From: an uncultured Methylococcaceae bacterium
GTDB taxonomy: Bacteria > Pseudomonadota > Gammaproteobacteria > Methylococcales > Methylomonadaceae
NCBI GenBank assembly: GCA_903839795.1
Contig: CAIMDR010000684.1
Coordinates: 1 to 14,208, forward strand
Direction: 5' to 3'
Length of the DNA: 14,208 nt
Within the stretch, counting starts at the first letter, position 1. Each line of letters begins with the position of its first letter. Below, piece by piece: positions 6,408 through 14,208 of the stretch. A model generated the notes under the pieces. It saw only the letters and a program-made list of their open reading frames with translations. It was not told the origin of the DNA and ran no database searches. Both the position numbers and the translations under genes were made by a program.

Positions 6408-8564
6408 TCAAAAGTTAACCGATGCTTCAAGATAAAAACTTCTTCCCGGCATAGGAAGCGTTGATGGTACTTGTAGGGCAGTCGGTTCATAATATTTTGT
6501 ATCGAATGCATTGCGTAAGGAAGCAGCGAGATTGAGATGTTTGAACAGTTTTTTACCCCGTAACGTTAAGTCGACCGTTTCATAATTTCTCAATTTCATG
6601 TTATCACCTAATAAATTGTTCAAAGCCGGATTAGCGCTTGATAACATGGTTCTCCCGCCTATCCAGTTAAGCTGGGGCTGTAATTGCCACTGAGGCAAAA
6701 ACTGCCAGTCGAGTGCCACAAAAACATGGTGCTCCGGCACCCCTGTAACACTGCTATTGGTTGCCTCGTTGATTGAATGTTGCCACGCATAATTGCCTTT
6801 TACACTCCATTGTTCACTGATTTGCCAGTTAGATTCAAATTCTGTTCCATAGCCGTTTTGATTGCCACTATTCTGAAAGGTACTTGATGTTTTATTTGGG
6901 TCAGGCATTGCCGATATAAGATCATTTATTCGGTAATAAAACACATTGACAGCTGTGCTTAGTGATGAAATTGGCCGGTAACTAAAAGCCCACTCATAGG
7001 TATTAATGGTTTCGGGCTGTAAACTTTTATTACCCAGTAATACCGGATTATTCTGGTTAAACTGTTCAGCAAAATTGGGCGCTCTAAATGCCTTTCCATA
7101 CAAAAGCTTGCTGGTGAGTTGTTCATTAATGTCCCAAACCAAGGCAAGACGCGGATTGAAGGTTCCGCCAAAATCGGAATAATGGTCATAACGCACACCG
7201 GCAGTGAGCTGCCAATCATGAGCGATTTGCCATTCATCCTGGGCTACCCAAGACGCGATTGTCCGGTGGACACTTGGTAAATAAGCAAAAGATGTACCCG
7301 TAACGTCTGTTAATGCGCCATCAACGACAGGAGGCAACGGCACACCGTAGCCAAAATTTCTACTATCACTGGTCGTAATTCCTTCATAGCGAAAACCGGT
7401 GCTAAAGCGCATGATATGCTTGTCCAGTCCCTTATAGATTGAACTCAATTCAATTGAAGGAATTTTCTCCATTCGCCCTAAATTATCATTGAATCCTACC
7501 GGGAAATGAGTAGTTGGGACGGAGCTTTGAATCAAATTCCCATCAGAATCAGTGGGCAAGAAAGCGTTATTTGGAAAAAGGTGTGCTTGCACCTGAAAAT
7601 TAGCCTGCAAATAACTGGCATGAGCCAGTAGTTCCCAGTTAGTTAGCCAGTCTTCCGTGGAAAACCGCACATCGCCTAAATATTGATCGGGGTGACCACT
7701 ACCCGTTGGGTCCAACGCTCCAGCAACGCCCGCAGGTATGCCGCCGCTAGCACTATATGCCCAGAACCCCATATCACAATGCTTGCGCTGTAGATTAAGA
7801 TGTCCGTTAAAAACGTCATGGTTTGTATTCATCGGTCCTGGCGCCAGAGAGGCATGGGTTCCAAGCACACTATCATTGAGAGTTTGAGCATCAGCATTAA
7901 CAATACGCCCACCATCGCCATCAGTATGCTGATATTGCAGACTGGTCGCAACATCCCAGCCAGCCCACTGAACGCCATATTGTCCCCATCCACTTTGAGT
8001 GCCGTGATCACCCGCCCGAACCCCCAAGACTTTACCATTAATATCATTGGCTTTTTTGGTAATGATATTAATAACGCCGGCAAACGCATCCGCGCCATAC
8101 AAGGCCGAGCCTGGCCCTCTGATAACCTCCACTTGCTGGATAGCCTCGATAGGTAACTCCGTACCGGTCGGTAATGTGCCATTGAAAGGCGTAGTAATAC
8201 GGGTACCGTTTAATAGTATCAAAACTTGAGAGTTTTGCGCATTACGGATACCTCGTATACTGTAACTATAGTCAGAGGTATTAGGTACAAGCGTAGCATG
8301 AACCCCGGGCACAGCTTCCAAAACCTCGTGCAGTTGGGTTGCGCCCATTGATTTAATTTGCTCAGCGGTTATGACACTGGTCACTGCTGCAGACTGAAAA
8401 ACCGGTTTTGACGTTCCTGTGGCAATAGTAACAGGCGTCTCGGCTAGTTCAGCCGGTGACATGGCAAAATAATCCTCCACCTTATTTTGAGCATAGGAGA
8501 TACCTGAACTAAAACAGCCTATAACTACTAACCCGTTTACCGTTATAGCAAATTTTTCGTTCAT
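6408..8564 (-). CDS. TonB-dependent outer-membrane receptor
   Basis: The 718-residue protein has a signal peptide of about 25 residues (cleavage likely after SYA). A possible TonB box ETPVTIATG (42-50) follows, then a plug domain (about 55-170) ending in the classic VEVIRGPGSALYGADAFAG segment, and a long beta-barrel rich in aromatic and polar strands. The C-terminal residue is phenylalanine (LEASVNF), as expected for BAM-assembled barrels. A VIGC sequence (14-17) in the signal peptide resembles a lipobox, but the SPI site fits better. The plug is of the siderophore/cobalamin/colicin I receptor type; the ligand is not readable. The ATG overlaps the stop of the upstream GGDEF-EAL gene as ATGA (8561-8564), so the two are translationally coupled. 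With the YfiR-family gene this points to a receptor that reports on ligand uptake to c-di-GMP signalling rather than only feeding the cell. Confidence 0.95.
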   Translation of the reverse strand: MNEKFAITVNGLVVIGCFSSGISYAQNKVEDYFAMSPAELAETPVTIATGTSKPVFQSAAVTSVITAEQIKSMGATQLHEVLEAVPGVHATLVPNTSDYSYSIRGIRNAQNSQVLILLNGTRITTPFNGTLPTGTELPIEAIQQVEVIRGPGSALYGADAFAGVINIITKKANDINGKVLGVRAGDHGTQSGWGQYGVQWAGWDVATSLQYQHTDGDGGRIVNADAQTLNDSVLGTHASLAPGPMNTNHDVFNGHLNLQRKHCDMGFWAYSASGGIPAGVAGALDPTGSGHPDQYLGDVRFSTEDWLTNWELLAHASYLQANFQVQAHLFPNNAFLPTDSDGNLIQSSVPTTHFPVGFNDNLGRMEKIPSIELSSIYKGLDKHIMRFSTGFRYEGITTSDSRNFGYGVPLPPVVDGALTDVTGTSFAYLPSVHRTIASWVAQDEWQIAHDWQLTAGVRYDHYSDFGGTFNPRLALVWDINEQLTSKLLYGKAFRAPNFAEQFNQNNPVLLGNKSLQPETINTYEWAFSYRPISSLSTAVNVFYYRINDLISAMPDPNKTSSTFQNSGNQNGYGTEFESNWQISEQWSVKGNYAWQHSINEATNSSVTGVPEHHVFVALDWQFLPQWQLQPQLNWIGGRTMLSSANPALNNLLGDNMKLRNYETVDLTLRGKKLFKHLNLAASLRNAFDTKYYEPTALQVPSTLPMPGRSFYLEASVNF

Positions 8565-10963
8565 TTTAATGCCGGTATAAAGGGTTTTATTAGTGTAAGG
8601 TCATACAAGGGTACTGGCTTACTAATGCCATATCCTTGTGCATAATCTACACCCAACTCACGTAGCAAGTTGAAGATTTCTTCATTTTCAACAAATTCAG
8701 CAATCGTCTTTTTAGCCATAATATGTCCGACTTCGTTAATCGCTCTGACCATGGCAAGATCAACTTCATCATCTACAATATCCTTAACAAAAAAACCGTC
8801 AACTTTAAGATAATCTACTTGCAGGTTTTTTAAATACGCAAAAGAAGACAATCCGCTGCCAAAATCATCCAAGGAGAATAAAGAACCACGCTCCCTTAAA
8901 TAATTAATAAATTTAGTTGCCGCTGACAAGTTGGCAATAGCTGCCGTTTCCGTTATCTCAAAACAGATTTTATGTGTTGGAATGGCCCACAAACTAAATT
9001 GTTCTGTAATAAATTTCAGCATGGATGCTTCCGACAAAGAGACACCTGACAAATTAACGGAACAAACAGACAAGTTATCCAGAAAATCCGGTTTATTGGC
9101 AAGCCACTCGAATAGATGGCTGATGACCCATCGATCCAGTGCAGAGGCCAGGTTATAGCGTTCCGCAGATGGTAAAAATGCGCCAGGCGGGATAATAAGG
9201 TCATTGTCATCCAGATAACGCACCAGGGTTTCAAAATGCAACTTTTCATGATTACCGGAGATTGGAACTATCGGTTGCCCGAAAAGACAAAAACGATTTT
9301 GTTCCAAGCCTCGTTGTATTTTTGACACCCATTGCATTTCTCCTTGCCTTAGCGCCAGGTCTTCATCATCAGGCAAATACACATGTACTCGATTTCGACC
9401 CTGATCTTTTGCTGCATAACAAGCAGCATCAGCCTCTTTAAGCAGATCTACGGCACTACCGCTTTTAGCATTGACAGATGAAACACCGATACTCACGCCA
9501 ATATTAAAACGCCTGTCTTCCCAGCCAAAATGAAAGCCGCTGATTATATCCCGCAATTTTTCGCAAGCTTTAAACGCCTCACCCAACGAGCACTTATACA
9601 TCAATACACCAAACTCGTCACCGCCCAAACGAGCCACAAAATCATGCTTTCGTAAATTTTTTCTTAACAAATCACCCAATTGTCTAAGCAATTCATCCCC
9701 GGCAAGATGCCCACACGTATCGTTAATCACTTTAAATTGATCAAGATCCATATAACATAAAGCATGCTCAGAGTTATCCGTACGAACCAACACCACCAAT
9801 TGATTGATATGCCTATCAAATTCACTGCGATTTGCAAGCCCCGTCAAAGTATCATGACTGGCTTGAAAAACAATTTGCTCAGTCAAATCGTGCGCCTCTG
9901 TAACATCTTCACAAACCAGCAATAAAGTGCTTTGCTGATTTTCATTTTCAACTAATTTAGCGGCGGCCCTAACCCAAATACTCCGTTCATCATGACAAAC
10001 CAACGTAAATCCCTCTTTATGAACAGACAAGGGATTCACCAAACAATGCTTAACCAAATCCTGCATTACTGGTAAATCATTGGCTTGTATGAAATGAAAA
10101 ACCGAGCGACCCTGTAATTCTTCAATAGCAAAACCCAACTGTATCGCGCCGGTACGATTAACCGATAAGATAACCCCACCTTCGGAGAGATTAAATATCA
10201 TGGTAGGGTTATCATCAAAAAGAGCCCGATAACGGTCTTTTGCTCGCATTAAAGACCAATTTTGGGTCTCCACTGTACCAATCAGCCCATTGAAGGCATC
10301 AACCAGCACACCCAACTCATCATTATTGACTTTAACAGCTCGCAATGAATAATCTTTCGTGTCAATGATAGCCTTAACAATATTCACCAGTTTTTTAACG
10401 GGTGAGGTAATAAGACTTAAGAGAGGTTTTGTTAAAAAGAAGGTCATTGTTGTTACTGCTAAGAACACTAAAAACAACAATCCAATAAATTGTATTTTGC
10501 GCCAGACCAACTGAGTCAAATCAGCATGAATATAAACACTACCCAGTCTGTCTGTATCAACTTCAATTGGCTGGACTACATATAAATTAACTGATTCAAA
10601 GCGGGTTTTTGAATCTCCAATAGTTTGAGGGCAGGAAACTTTTTCTTGGCTATTTTTGGATAATTCAGCAAAAACAGTACCCTGTGCATCATAAAGACAG
10701 GCCGCTTGCACTTCCGGTAGCGTATTAAGCACGCCAAGATTTTCCTTGGCTAAATCCAGATCCTGAAACGCCAATGCAGCAGTACTACGATTACCAATAA
10801 TTGTTGCCAGCGCAGACAAATCATCGCGGGTATTTTTCTGAAACTCTGAAATTTCAAGCACTATCAAAAACAAGCCGGCAAATAATAACGATAAAACACT
10901 GGATAAAATTAAAGTCAGCAATAGCTTGCGCTTTATTGACAGGTTACCAACGAATTTAATCAT
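8561..10963 (-). CDS. Membrane CHASE8-HAMP-PAS-GGDEF-EAL diguanylate cyclase/phosphodiesterase (YfiN-like)
   Basis: With the ATG at 10963 the protein has 800 residues. It has a first membrane helix (about 13-35), a periplasmic part of about 120 residues resembling CHASE8 (NRSTAALAFQD, followed by VQAACLYDAQGTVFAE), a second helix (about 158-178), HAMP (179-232), PAS (240-357), GGDEF (362-530) and EAL (547-800). GGDEF is intact (447-451) and preceded by the inhibitory-site motif RKHD (438-441). The EAL motif reads ETL (578-580), but the other catalytic positions are present: N637, E669, DDFGSG (699-704), K720 and Q776. Both activities are therefore possible. P. aeruginosa YfiN has the CHASE8-HAMP-GGDEF part only, so PAS and EAL are additions. 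The gene overlaps the yfiR-type gene by 8 bases and the receptor gene by 4. A start further upstream (11008) is open but lies deep inside the preceding gene and lacks support. Confidence 0.95.
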   Translation of the reverse strand: MIKFVGNLSIKRKLLLTLILSSVLSLLFAGLFLIVLEISEFQKNTRDDLSALATIIGNRSTAALAFQDLDLAKENLGVLNTLPEVQAACLYDAQGTVFAELSKNSQEKVSCPQTIGDSKTRFESVNLYVVQPIEVDTDRLGSVYIHADLTQLVWRKIQFIGLLFLVFLAVTTMTFFLTKPLLSLITSPVKKLVNIVKAIIDTKDYSLRAVKVNNDELGVLVDAFNGLIGTVETQNWSLMRAKDRYRALFDDNPTMIFNLSEGGVILSVNRTGAIQLGFAIEELQGRSVFHFIQANDLPVMQDLVKHCLVNPLSVHKEGFTLVCHDERSIWVRAAAKLVENENQQSTLLLVCEDVTEAHDLTEQIVFQASHDTLTGLANRSEFDRHINQLVVLVRTDNSEHALCYMDLDQFKVINDTCGHLAGDELLRQLGDLLRKNLRKHDFVARLGGDEFGVLMYKCSLGEAFKACEKLRDIISGFHFGWEDRRFNIGVSIGVSSVNAKSGSAVDLLKEADAACYAAKDQGRNRVHVYLPDDEDLALRQGEMQWVSKIQRGLEQNRFCLFGQPIVPISGNHEKLHFETLVRYLDDNDLIIPPGAFLPSAERYNLASALDRWVISHLFEWLANKPDFLDNLSVCSVNLSGVSLSEASMLKFITEQFSLWAIPTHKICFEITETAAIANLSAATKFINYLRERGSLFSLDDFGSGLSSFAYLKNLQVDYLKVDGFFVKDIVDDEVDLAMVRAINEVGHIMAKKTIAEFVENEEIFNLLRELGVDYAQGYGISKPVPLYDLTLIKPFIPALK

Positions 10964-11483
10964 TGTTAATCCCCTTGACGACATCAGCGACTTCAAGTAA
11001 TTTTGCACTGATTTTCAAGCCGCTCTGAGTTATCGTTTTTAGATTAATTTGTAATTTTATTTTGCCTTGTTTGTTGACGAAACCAATCATTCCACCTTCA
11101 TATATAAACTCCCCACTTTCACCCACGAGTAATGTGTCATCAAAAGACCGGACAGCCAGCTTATCTTTAATGGAGGGACTTACAAAGAGGATATGGCAGT
11201 GTGGTTCTTCATCCATTTTTTTTAGACTATCAAATCTGAATACTTTGATAGGTCGCCCCATGACTGAAAGCTTTTCTATGGGATCAATTAATTCACCAAA
11301 GGGATCGTCACCCGCAATACAAAGATTAAAGGTTTCAGCATTATCTGCCGACCAGTTAATAAATTTAGTAAAGTTATACAAATAACCCGCCTTAATCTTA
11401 TATTCGGCAGAGGAATCATCTGCGCAAAGCAACTGCGGAAATAATAAACTACCCAACATCCATAACACGCTGATGAGTTTCAT
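10956..11483 (-). CDS. YfiR family (DUF4154) periplasmic regulator
   Basis: The 175-residue protein starts with a signal peptide (about 1-21, cleaved before DDSSAEYK). The mature part begins with the family signature EYKIKAGYLYNFTKFINW and continues with LCIAGDDPFGE, CHILFVSPS and GGMIGFVNKQGKIKLQINL, all typical of DUF4154. In Pseudomonas, YfiR binds the periplasmic domain of the cyclase YfiN and keeps it inactive; YfiB in the outer membrane relieves this. Here the next gene is a YfiN-like protein and the third is a TonB receptor in place of YfiB, so I infer the same repressive role. Two cysteines remain (C55, C96), fewer than the two disulfides of Pseudomonas YfiR. It is the first gene of the operon; its ribosome binding site is weak (GAAGAA directly before ATG). 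Confidence 0.93.
   Translation of the reverse strand: MKLISVLWMLGSLLFPQLLCADDSSAEYKIKAGYLYNFTKFINWSADNAETFNLCIAGDDPFGELIDPIEKLSVMGRPIKVFRFDSLKKMDEEPHCHILFVSPSIKDKLAVRSFDDTLLVGESGEFIYEGGMIGFVNKQGKIKLQINLKTITQSGLKISAKLLEVADVVKGINND
10970..10974 (-). promoter_or_regulatory. Ribosome binding site fixing the start of the GGDEF-EAL gene
   Basis: GGGGA on the minus strand lies 6 bases before the ATG at 10963, inside the end of the yfiR-type gene. It supports this ATG over upstream starts and gives an 8-base gene overlap. Confidence 0.6.
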
Positions 11484-11564
11484 TTCTTCATTTTACGTAA
11501 CTTGTAATAAAGAATGTAATAGAGCAATGCTGCCCCCTTGTGTATTTTTATTATTGATTAGTCG

Positions 11565-11581
11565 TAACGACTCAGTCGTTA
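11565..11581. repeat. Perfect 17-base dyad upstream of the yfiR-type operon
   Basis: TAACGACT-C-AGTCGTTA is a perfect inverted repeat of 8-base arms around one base, about 80 bases before the yfiR-type start. A run of A follows on the plus strand (T before it on the minus strand), so it is not a terminator in the operon direction. It could be an operator for the operon or the end of the composite repeat that begins at 11579. Confidence 0.4.
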
Positions 11582-11706
11582 AAAAATAGAACACTGATGA
11601 GACGGATTTTACTGATAGACACGGATAAAGATATTTTTTATATCATAAAAATAATGCCTATAAAACGTAAGGTGTTTTTAAGACTAAAAAGAAAGTAGTT
11701 GTTCAA

Positions 11707-11761
11707 GCCCCCTCGCTATGCTCTCCCCCTTTGAAAAAGAGGGAGAGCATAGCGAGGGGGC
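11707..11761. repeat. Perfect 20-base inverted repeat (stem-loop)
   Basis: Arms 11707-11726 and 11742-11761 are perfectly complementary over 20 bases with a 15-base loop. The stem contains CCCCCTCGC and TATGCTC, and the loop holds the CCCTTTGAAAAAGAG sequence that recurs in the hairpin at 11795-11815. It would be a very stable hairpin in either transcript and may end or process the apeB message running through it. Confidence 0.75.
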
Positions 11762-11794
11762 AGAGGAGGATTTATCTAATAAAATCTCCCCTAA

Positions 11795-11815
11795 CCCCTC
11801 TTTTTCAAAGAGGGG
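11795..11815. repeat. Short hairpin related to the neighbouring 20-base inverted repeat
   Basis: CCCCTCTTT-TTC-AAAGAGGGG is a perfect 9-base stem with a 3-base loop. The same core appears inverted in the loop of the 11707-11761 element, so both belong to one repeat family. Together they could terminate minus-strand transcripts from apeB. Confidence 0.55.
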
Positions 11816-11936
11816 AATGAATAATTACAAAAGAAAAAATCCGTTAAAACCCGTCGAATCTGTGTCATCCGTGTTCTATGATCAAAGTCGAAATATGCTG
11901 AGTAGTTACGATGAGTCCTTGTTTATTGTATAACGG

Positions 11937-13244
11937 CTAAACCAACACTGACAAAAACTTTTTCAAAACTTTTATCATATAACCATGATCCAATACGCCT
12001 GCACTTTCCCTGATACTGTGCATGGCCCAAAGTGGATTGCCGACATCAACCGAACGAATCCCCAATCTGGCTGAGGTTATCGGCCCAATGGTGCTGCCGC
12101 AAGCCAAATCAGTACGATGTGAATATTTTTGATAAGGTACGCCCGCCTGCTCACACCAGTCAACAAACAAGGCCTGTGAAATACTTTCTGTACTGTAGCG
12201 ATGATTGGCGTTAACTTTGATTACAGGCCCTTTGTTCACTGACACTTTATGTTCCGGATCGTAAGCTAACGGAAAATTGGGTTGATAGGCATGCGCCATG
12301 TCAGCACTAATCATAAAGCTTTTCGCCAGGGCTCTGGCAAAATCGTCTTTATTTTTTTCAGTCGCTAAAGCAATACGTTGCAACACATCACCCAAAAAGC
12401 TGCCATCTGCGCCTTTATTGCTTTCACTGCCAATTTCTTCATGATCGAAAAAGGCACAAACCAAGGTATGATCATTTTCCAACACGGCATCATCCAGCAA
12501 AGCCTGTAACGCGGCGTGACAAGAGGCTAAATTATCGAGCTGACTATCCGCATAAAACTCGTTTTCCGCTCCCCAAAAAGAACCTTTTTGGGTATCATAC
12601 ACAGCCATGTCCCAAGATAAAATACGTTCTGCTTCACACGCGGCTTGCTGCTGGAGTAGTTGTGAAAAATAAGCTTGCGGCAAACATTCTTCAGCCAATA
12701 CCGATAAAATCAAGGGTAATTCATTTTGCTTATGGAGTTTTAGGCCATCTTCATTAACGGCTCTATTCATGTGAATAGCCAGATTGGGTAAGCGTAATAA
12801 AGGCCGGTCAAAGTTAACTAACCGACTAATAATGGAATTTTTATCGTCTTTATAACTGATCCTTCCGGCCAGGCTCAAATCCCGATCGGTAAAGGTTGCC
12901 AAAATGGGCCCGCCATAAATCTCTACGCCGAGTCTTAGCAAACCATCCGAACCCGTACCGGCATTGGGTTTTATTCTTAGGCCGGGGGAATCGGTATGTG
13001 CTCCGATGATTTTAAAGCCCGTTTCAACTAACGGTTTTTGCCCCTGCACAAAAATAACGATAGAGGAATCATCACGAATCACATAATAACGCCCACCCGA
13101 CTGCAAGTCCCATTGGGCTGTTTCATCCAGTTTTACAAACTGAAAAGCAGCCAACCGCCTTTCAACACTGTTAACTGCATGCCATGGACTGGGGCTGGCA
13201 TCAATAAAATCCAGCAAATTTTGAACCTGTTGCCGGGCGCTCAT
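11937..13244 (-). CDS. apeB: M18 family aspartyl-type aminopeptidase
   Basis: The 435-residue protein has the usual length of bacterial M18 enzymes, which are cytoplasmic zinc aminopeptidases forming large tetrahedral dodecamers and removing N-terminal residues, often acidic ones. Expected metal ligands are visible: H83 ([11 protein letters not shown]), D237 (SQLDNLA), E270 with the catalytic E269 (FFDHEEIGS), D315 (MISADMAHA) and H409 (WAMHSIRE). No signal peptide is present. The ATG at 13244 overlaps the stop codon of msrB as ATGA, so the two genes form a translationally coupled operon. Both concern protein quality: repair of oxidised methionine and breakdown of peptides. The symbol follows common proteobacterial usage. 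Confidence 0.95.
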   Translation of the reverse strand: MSARQQVQNLLDFIDASPSPWHAVNSVERRLAAFQFVKLDETAQWDLQSGGRYYVIRDDSSIVIFVQGQKPLVETGFKIIGAHTDSPGLRIKPNAGTGSDGLLRLGVEIYGGPILATFTDRDLSLAGRISYKDDKNSIISRLVNFDRPLLRLPNLAIHMNRAVNEDGLKLHKQNELPLILSVLAEECLPQAYFSQLLQQQAACEAERILSWDMAVYDTQKGSFWGAENEFYADSQLDNLASCHAALQALLDDAVLENDHTLVCAFFDHEEIGSESNKGADGSFLGDVLQRIALATEKNKDDFARALAKSFMISADMAHAYQPNFPLAYDPEHKVSVNKGPVIKVNANHRYSTESISQALFVDWCEQAGVPYQKYSHRTDLACGSTIGPITSARLGIRSVDVGNPLWAMHSIRESAGVLDHGYMIKVLKKFLSVLV

Positions 13245-13639
13245 GATTTTTCTTTTAAATCCAGTGCCGCAGAGTTAATGCAATACCGCAGACCGGTGGG
13301 CTGCGGGCCATCTTCAAACACATGACCCAAATGTGCATTACAAACGCGACAGGTCACTTCAACCCGACGCAACCCATGACTGGTATCAACCTGTTCAGTG
13401 ACACTGCCTTCCGGTAAATCAGCCCAGAAACTGGGCCAACCTGAACCGGAATCATACTTGGTATCAGAATCAAATAAAGGCGTACCGCAACAAATACAAT
13501 GATAAATACCCGTCTTTTTGCAATCAGTATATTTGCCGGTAAAAGGGGCTTCAGTGCCTTTTAAGCGGCAAATACTAAATTGTTCCGGTGTTAATTTATC
13601 CTGCCATTGTTCATCATTTGTGTGTGTTTTTTCTGTCAT
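13241..13639 (-). CDS. msrB: Peptide-methionine (R)-S-oxide reductase
   Basis: The 132-residue protein reduces the R form of methionine sulfoxide in proteins, using thioredoxin. Zinc-binding pairs C48/C51 (CICC) and C97/C100 (CRVC) are present, as is the catalytic cysteine C120 in RYCINSAAL. Family segments SGWPSF, RRVEVTC and [18 protein letters not shown] are all intact. The position before GWPSF, cysteine in many MsrB proteins as the resolving residue, is serine here ([10 protein letters not shown]), so another cysteine or direct thioredoxin reduction must complete the cycle. There is no signal peptide, so it acts in the cytoplasm. It is the first gene of the msrB-apeB operon; an AGGGA lies about 12 bases before the ATG, rather far. 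Confidence 0.96.
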   Translation of the reverse strand: MTEKTHTNDEQWQDKLTPEQFSICRLKGTEAPFTGKYTDCKKTGIYHCICCGTPLFDSDTKYDSGSGWPSFWADLPEGSVTEQVDTSHGLRRVEVTCRVCNAHLGHVFEDGPQPTGLRYCINSAALDLKEKS

Positions 13640-13747
13640 AAATATTTATTTCCCTATTATTCAATAGTAGTTATTGTGCTCAATGGTTATGACATTGCCT
13701 AAAATTAAAGTCATCTCTATTTCGGCCATCATTTAATCTCAATAGTG

Positions 13748-13753
13748 ATTATA
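13748..13753 (-). promoter_or_regulatory. Candidate -10 box upstream of msrB
   Basis: On the minus strand TATAAT matches the -10 consensus perfectly, about 110 bases before the msrB ATG. No recognisable -35 box is found 16-18 bases upstream, so this is weak support for an msrB-apeB promoter. Confidence 0.3.
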
Positions 13754-13850
13754 GCGCATGTTATAAAAACCGAGACACATAACAGGGTGTGATGGGTAAA
13801 AAGATGTAACTTAACAGGTTGGATGTTTCGCCCCCTGTTACTCATAAAGT

Positions 13851-14081
13851 CTACACTACAAACCAGACAATCCCACCCAAGACAAATAAGGAAATAGTCA
13901 GCACAAGCTGAAATTGACTATCAATCGTATCGATATGTTCGATAACGACCGATTTCCGGGTTTCGGACGCGCGTATAAGTCGATTGGAGCCCCAGAGAAA
14001 AAGTACAAATAAAATCAAAATAATGAAATAACAAATATTATAAATCATGTCCATATAGGTTATATAACCGACATTCCGCAC
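13851..14081 (-). CDS. Small two-helix membrane protein of unknown function
   Basis: I do not recognise this 76-residue protein. It has two strongly hydrophobic segments, about 13-31 (IYNICYFIILILFVLFLWG) and 59-76 (FQLVLTISLFVLGGIVWFVV), joined by a charged loop with RASETRKSV and EHIDTIDSQ, so it should lie in the inner membrane. The start is uncertain: GTG at 14081, or ATG at 14054 or 14048. None has a well-placed ribosome binding site; AGGGGG touches the GTG directly. The perfect palindrome GGTTATATAACC (14058-14069) just before the ATG at 14054 may be a promoter element, which would make the short form nearly leaderless. It is on the same strand as msrB but 211 bases upstream, so probably separate. 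Confidence 0.45.
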   Translation of the reverse strand: MRNVGYITYMDMIYNICYFIILILFVLFLWGSNRLIRASETRKSVVIEHIDTIDSQFQLVLTISLFVLGGIVWFVV

Positions 14082-14208
14082 CCCCTATTTACAATATTGT
14101 ATTATTTTTATTGCTATATTTTTCAACAAGTTAATGTTTTTCTCTATTTTATGCTTACTGCTGTGTTTTCATATTTCAGCTTAATATTGACTGAGAATAG
14201 ATGATAAA

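Larger units (their letters stand above)
11586..11879. repeat. Composite nested repeat with outer inverted ends
   Basis: The outer 23-base arms (11586-11608 and 11857-11879) are inverted copies matching at 20 of 23 positions. Both continue inward as degenerate units of the kind ACACGGAT with 2-4 base spacers (for example ACACTGAT, GACGGAT and ACACGGAT on the left), resembling the ACACGGAT-type intergenic repeats common in bacterial genomes. Nested inside are two further hairpins (11707-11761 and 11795-11815). The whole has the shape of a non-coding mobile element or of repeats inserted into one another, and fills most of the 453-base gap between apeB and the yfiR-type operon. No transposase is present. 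Confidence 0.55.

Noticed and set aside
6326..6511. Minus-strand open frame of 61 codons
   Set aside because: It overlaps the 3' end of the TonB receptor gene in another frame and its C-terminal half is the inverted repeat at 6331-6388.
7829..8182. Open frames on both strands inside the TonB receptor gene
   Set aside because: They cover the plug domain in wrong frames; the receptor frame is continuous and convincing.
11062..11385. Plus-strand open frame of 107 codons
   Set aside because: It is antisense to the YfiR-family gene, which has a signal peptide and clear family motifs.
11718..11933. Plus-strand open frame of 71 codons
   Set aside because: It is built almost wholly from the inverted repeats at 11707-11815 and 11857-11879; the peptide is low in plausibility and has no ribosome binding site.
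13780..13840. Inverted pair TAACAGGG/CCCTGTTA with a 45-base spacer
   Set aside because: The arms are only 8 bases with a long loop; in this A+T-rich gap it may be chance and there is no T-run for a terminator.
1..14208. CRISPR array, tRNA or rRNA genes, insertion sequence with transposase
   Set aside because: I saw no regularly spaced direct repeats, no tRNA-like cloverleaf or rRNA sequence, and no transposase or integrase reading frame.

Overview
The window reads as ordinary chromosomal DNA of a Gammaproteobacterium of moderate G+C content. The protein types (a TonB receptor/YfiR/GGDEF-EAL operon, a LuxI-like exosortase-type acyltransferase, MsrB with an M18 aminopeptidase) and the REP-like GC-rich hairpins would fit a methanotroph of the Methylococcales (Methylobacter-like). 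That placement is my inference; there is no rRNA or marker gene here to prove it.

Layout, left to right. Positions 1-2251 (minus) hold most of a cytoplasmic GAF-PAS-PAS-GGDEF-EAL protein, cut by the left edge. A 429-base gap then carries a candidate promoter, a REPIN-like pair of GC-rich inverted repeats (2471-2564) and a short repeat fragment. Next comes an AlkB-type DNA dealkylase (minus). It is divergent from a plus-strand pair: a ThiF/MoeB-like adenylating enzyme fused to a SAM methyltransferase (3843-5297), then a LuxI-related acyltransferase of the PEP-CTERM/exosortase-associated type (5513-6265). A hairpin repeat (6331-6388) separates that pair from a convergent three-gene minus-strand operon: a YfiR-family periplasmic regulator, a membrane CHASE8-HAMP-PAS-GGDEF-EAL protein, and a TonB-dependent receptor. 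These three genes overlap by 8 and 4 bases. Upstream of that operon is a cluster of nested repeats (about 11565-11879). The right part has an msrB-apeB operon (minus, 4-base overlap) and a short two-helix membrane protein.

Functionally, two c-di-GMP enzymes lie in 14 kb. The membrane-bound one is almost certainly controlled by the YfiR protein and is coupled to an outer-membrane receptor, suggesting that an external ligand is translated into c-di-GMP levels. The most unusual part is the ThiF-methyltransferase fusion beside a LuxI-like enzyme. All core LuxI-type catalytic residues are present in the acyltransferase, and the ATP-binding residues of the E1 fold are present in the fusion. Together they look like a small cassette making an acylated, carboxylate-activated and methylated small molecule or peptide, but the product cannot be read from the sequence. 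Neither an exosortase nor a LuxR-type regulator is in the window.
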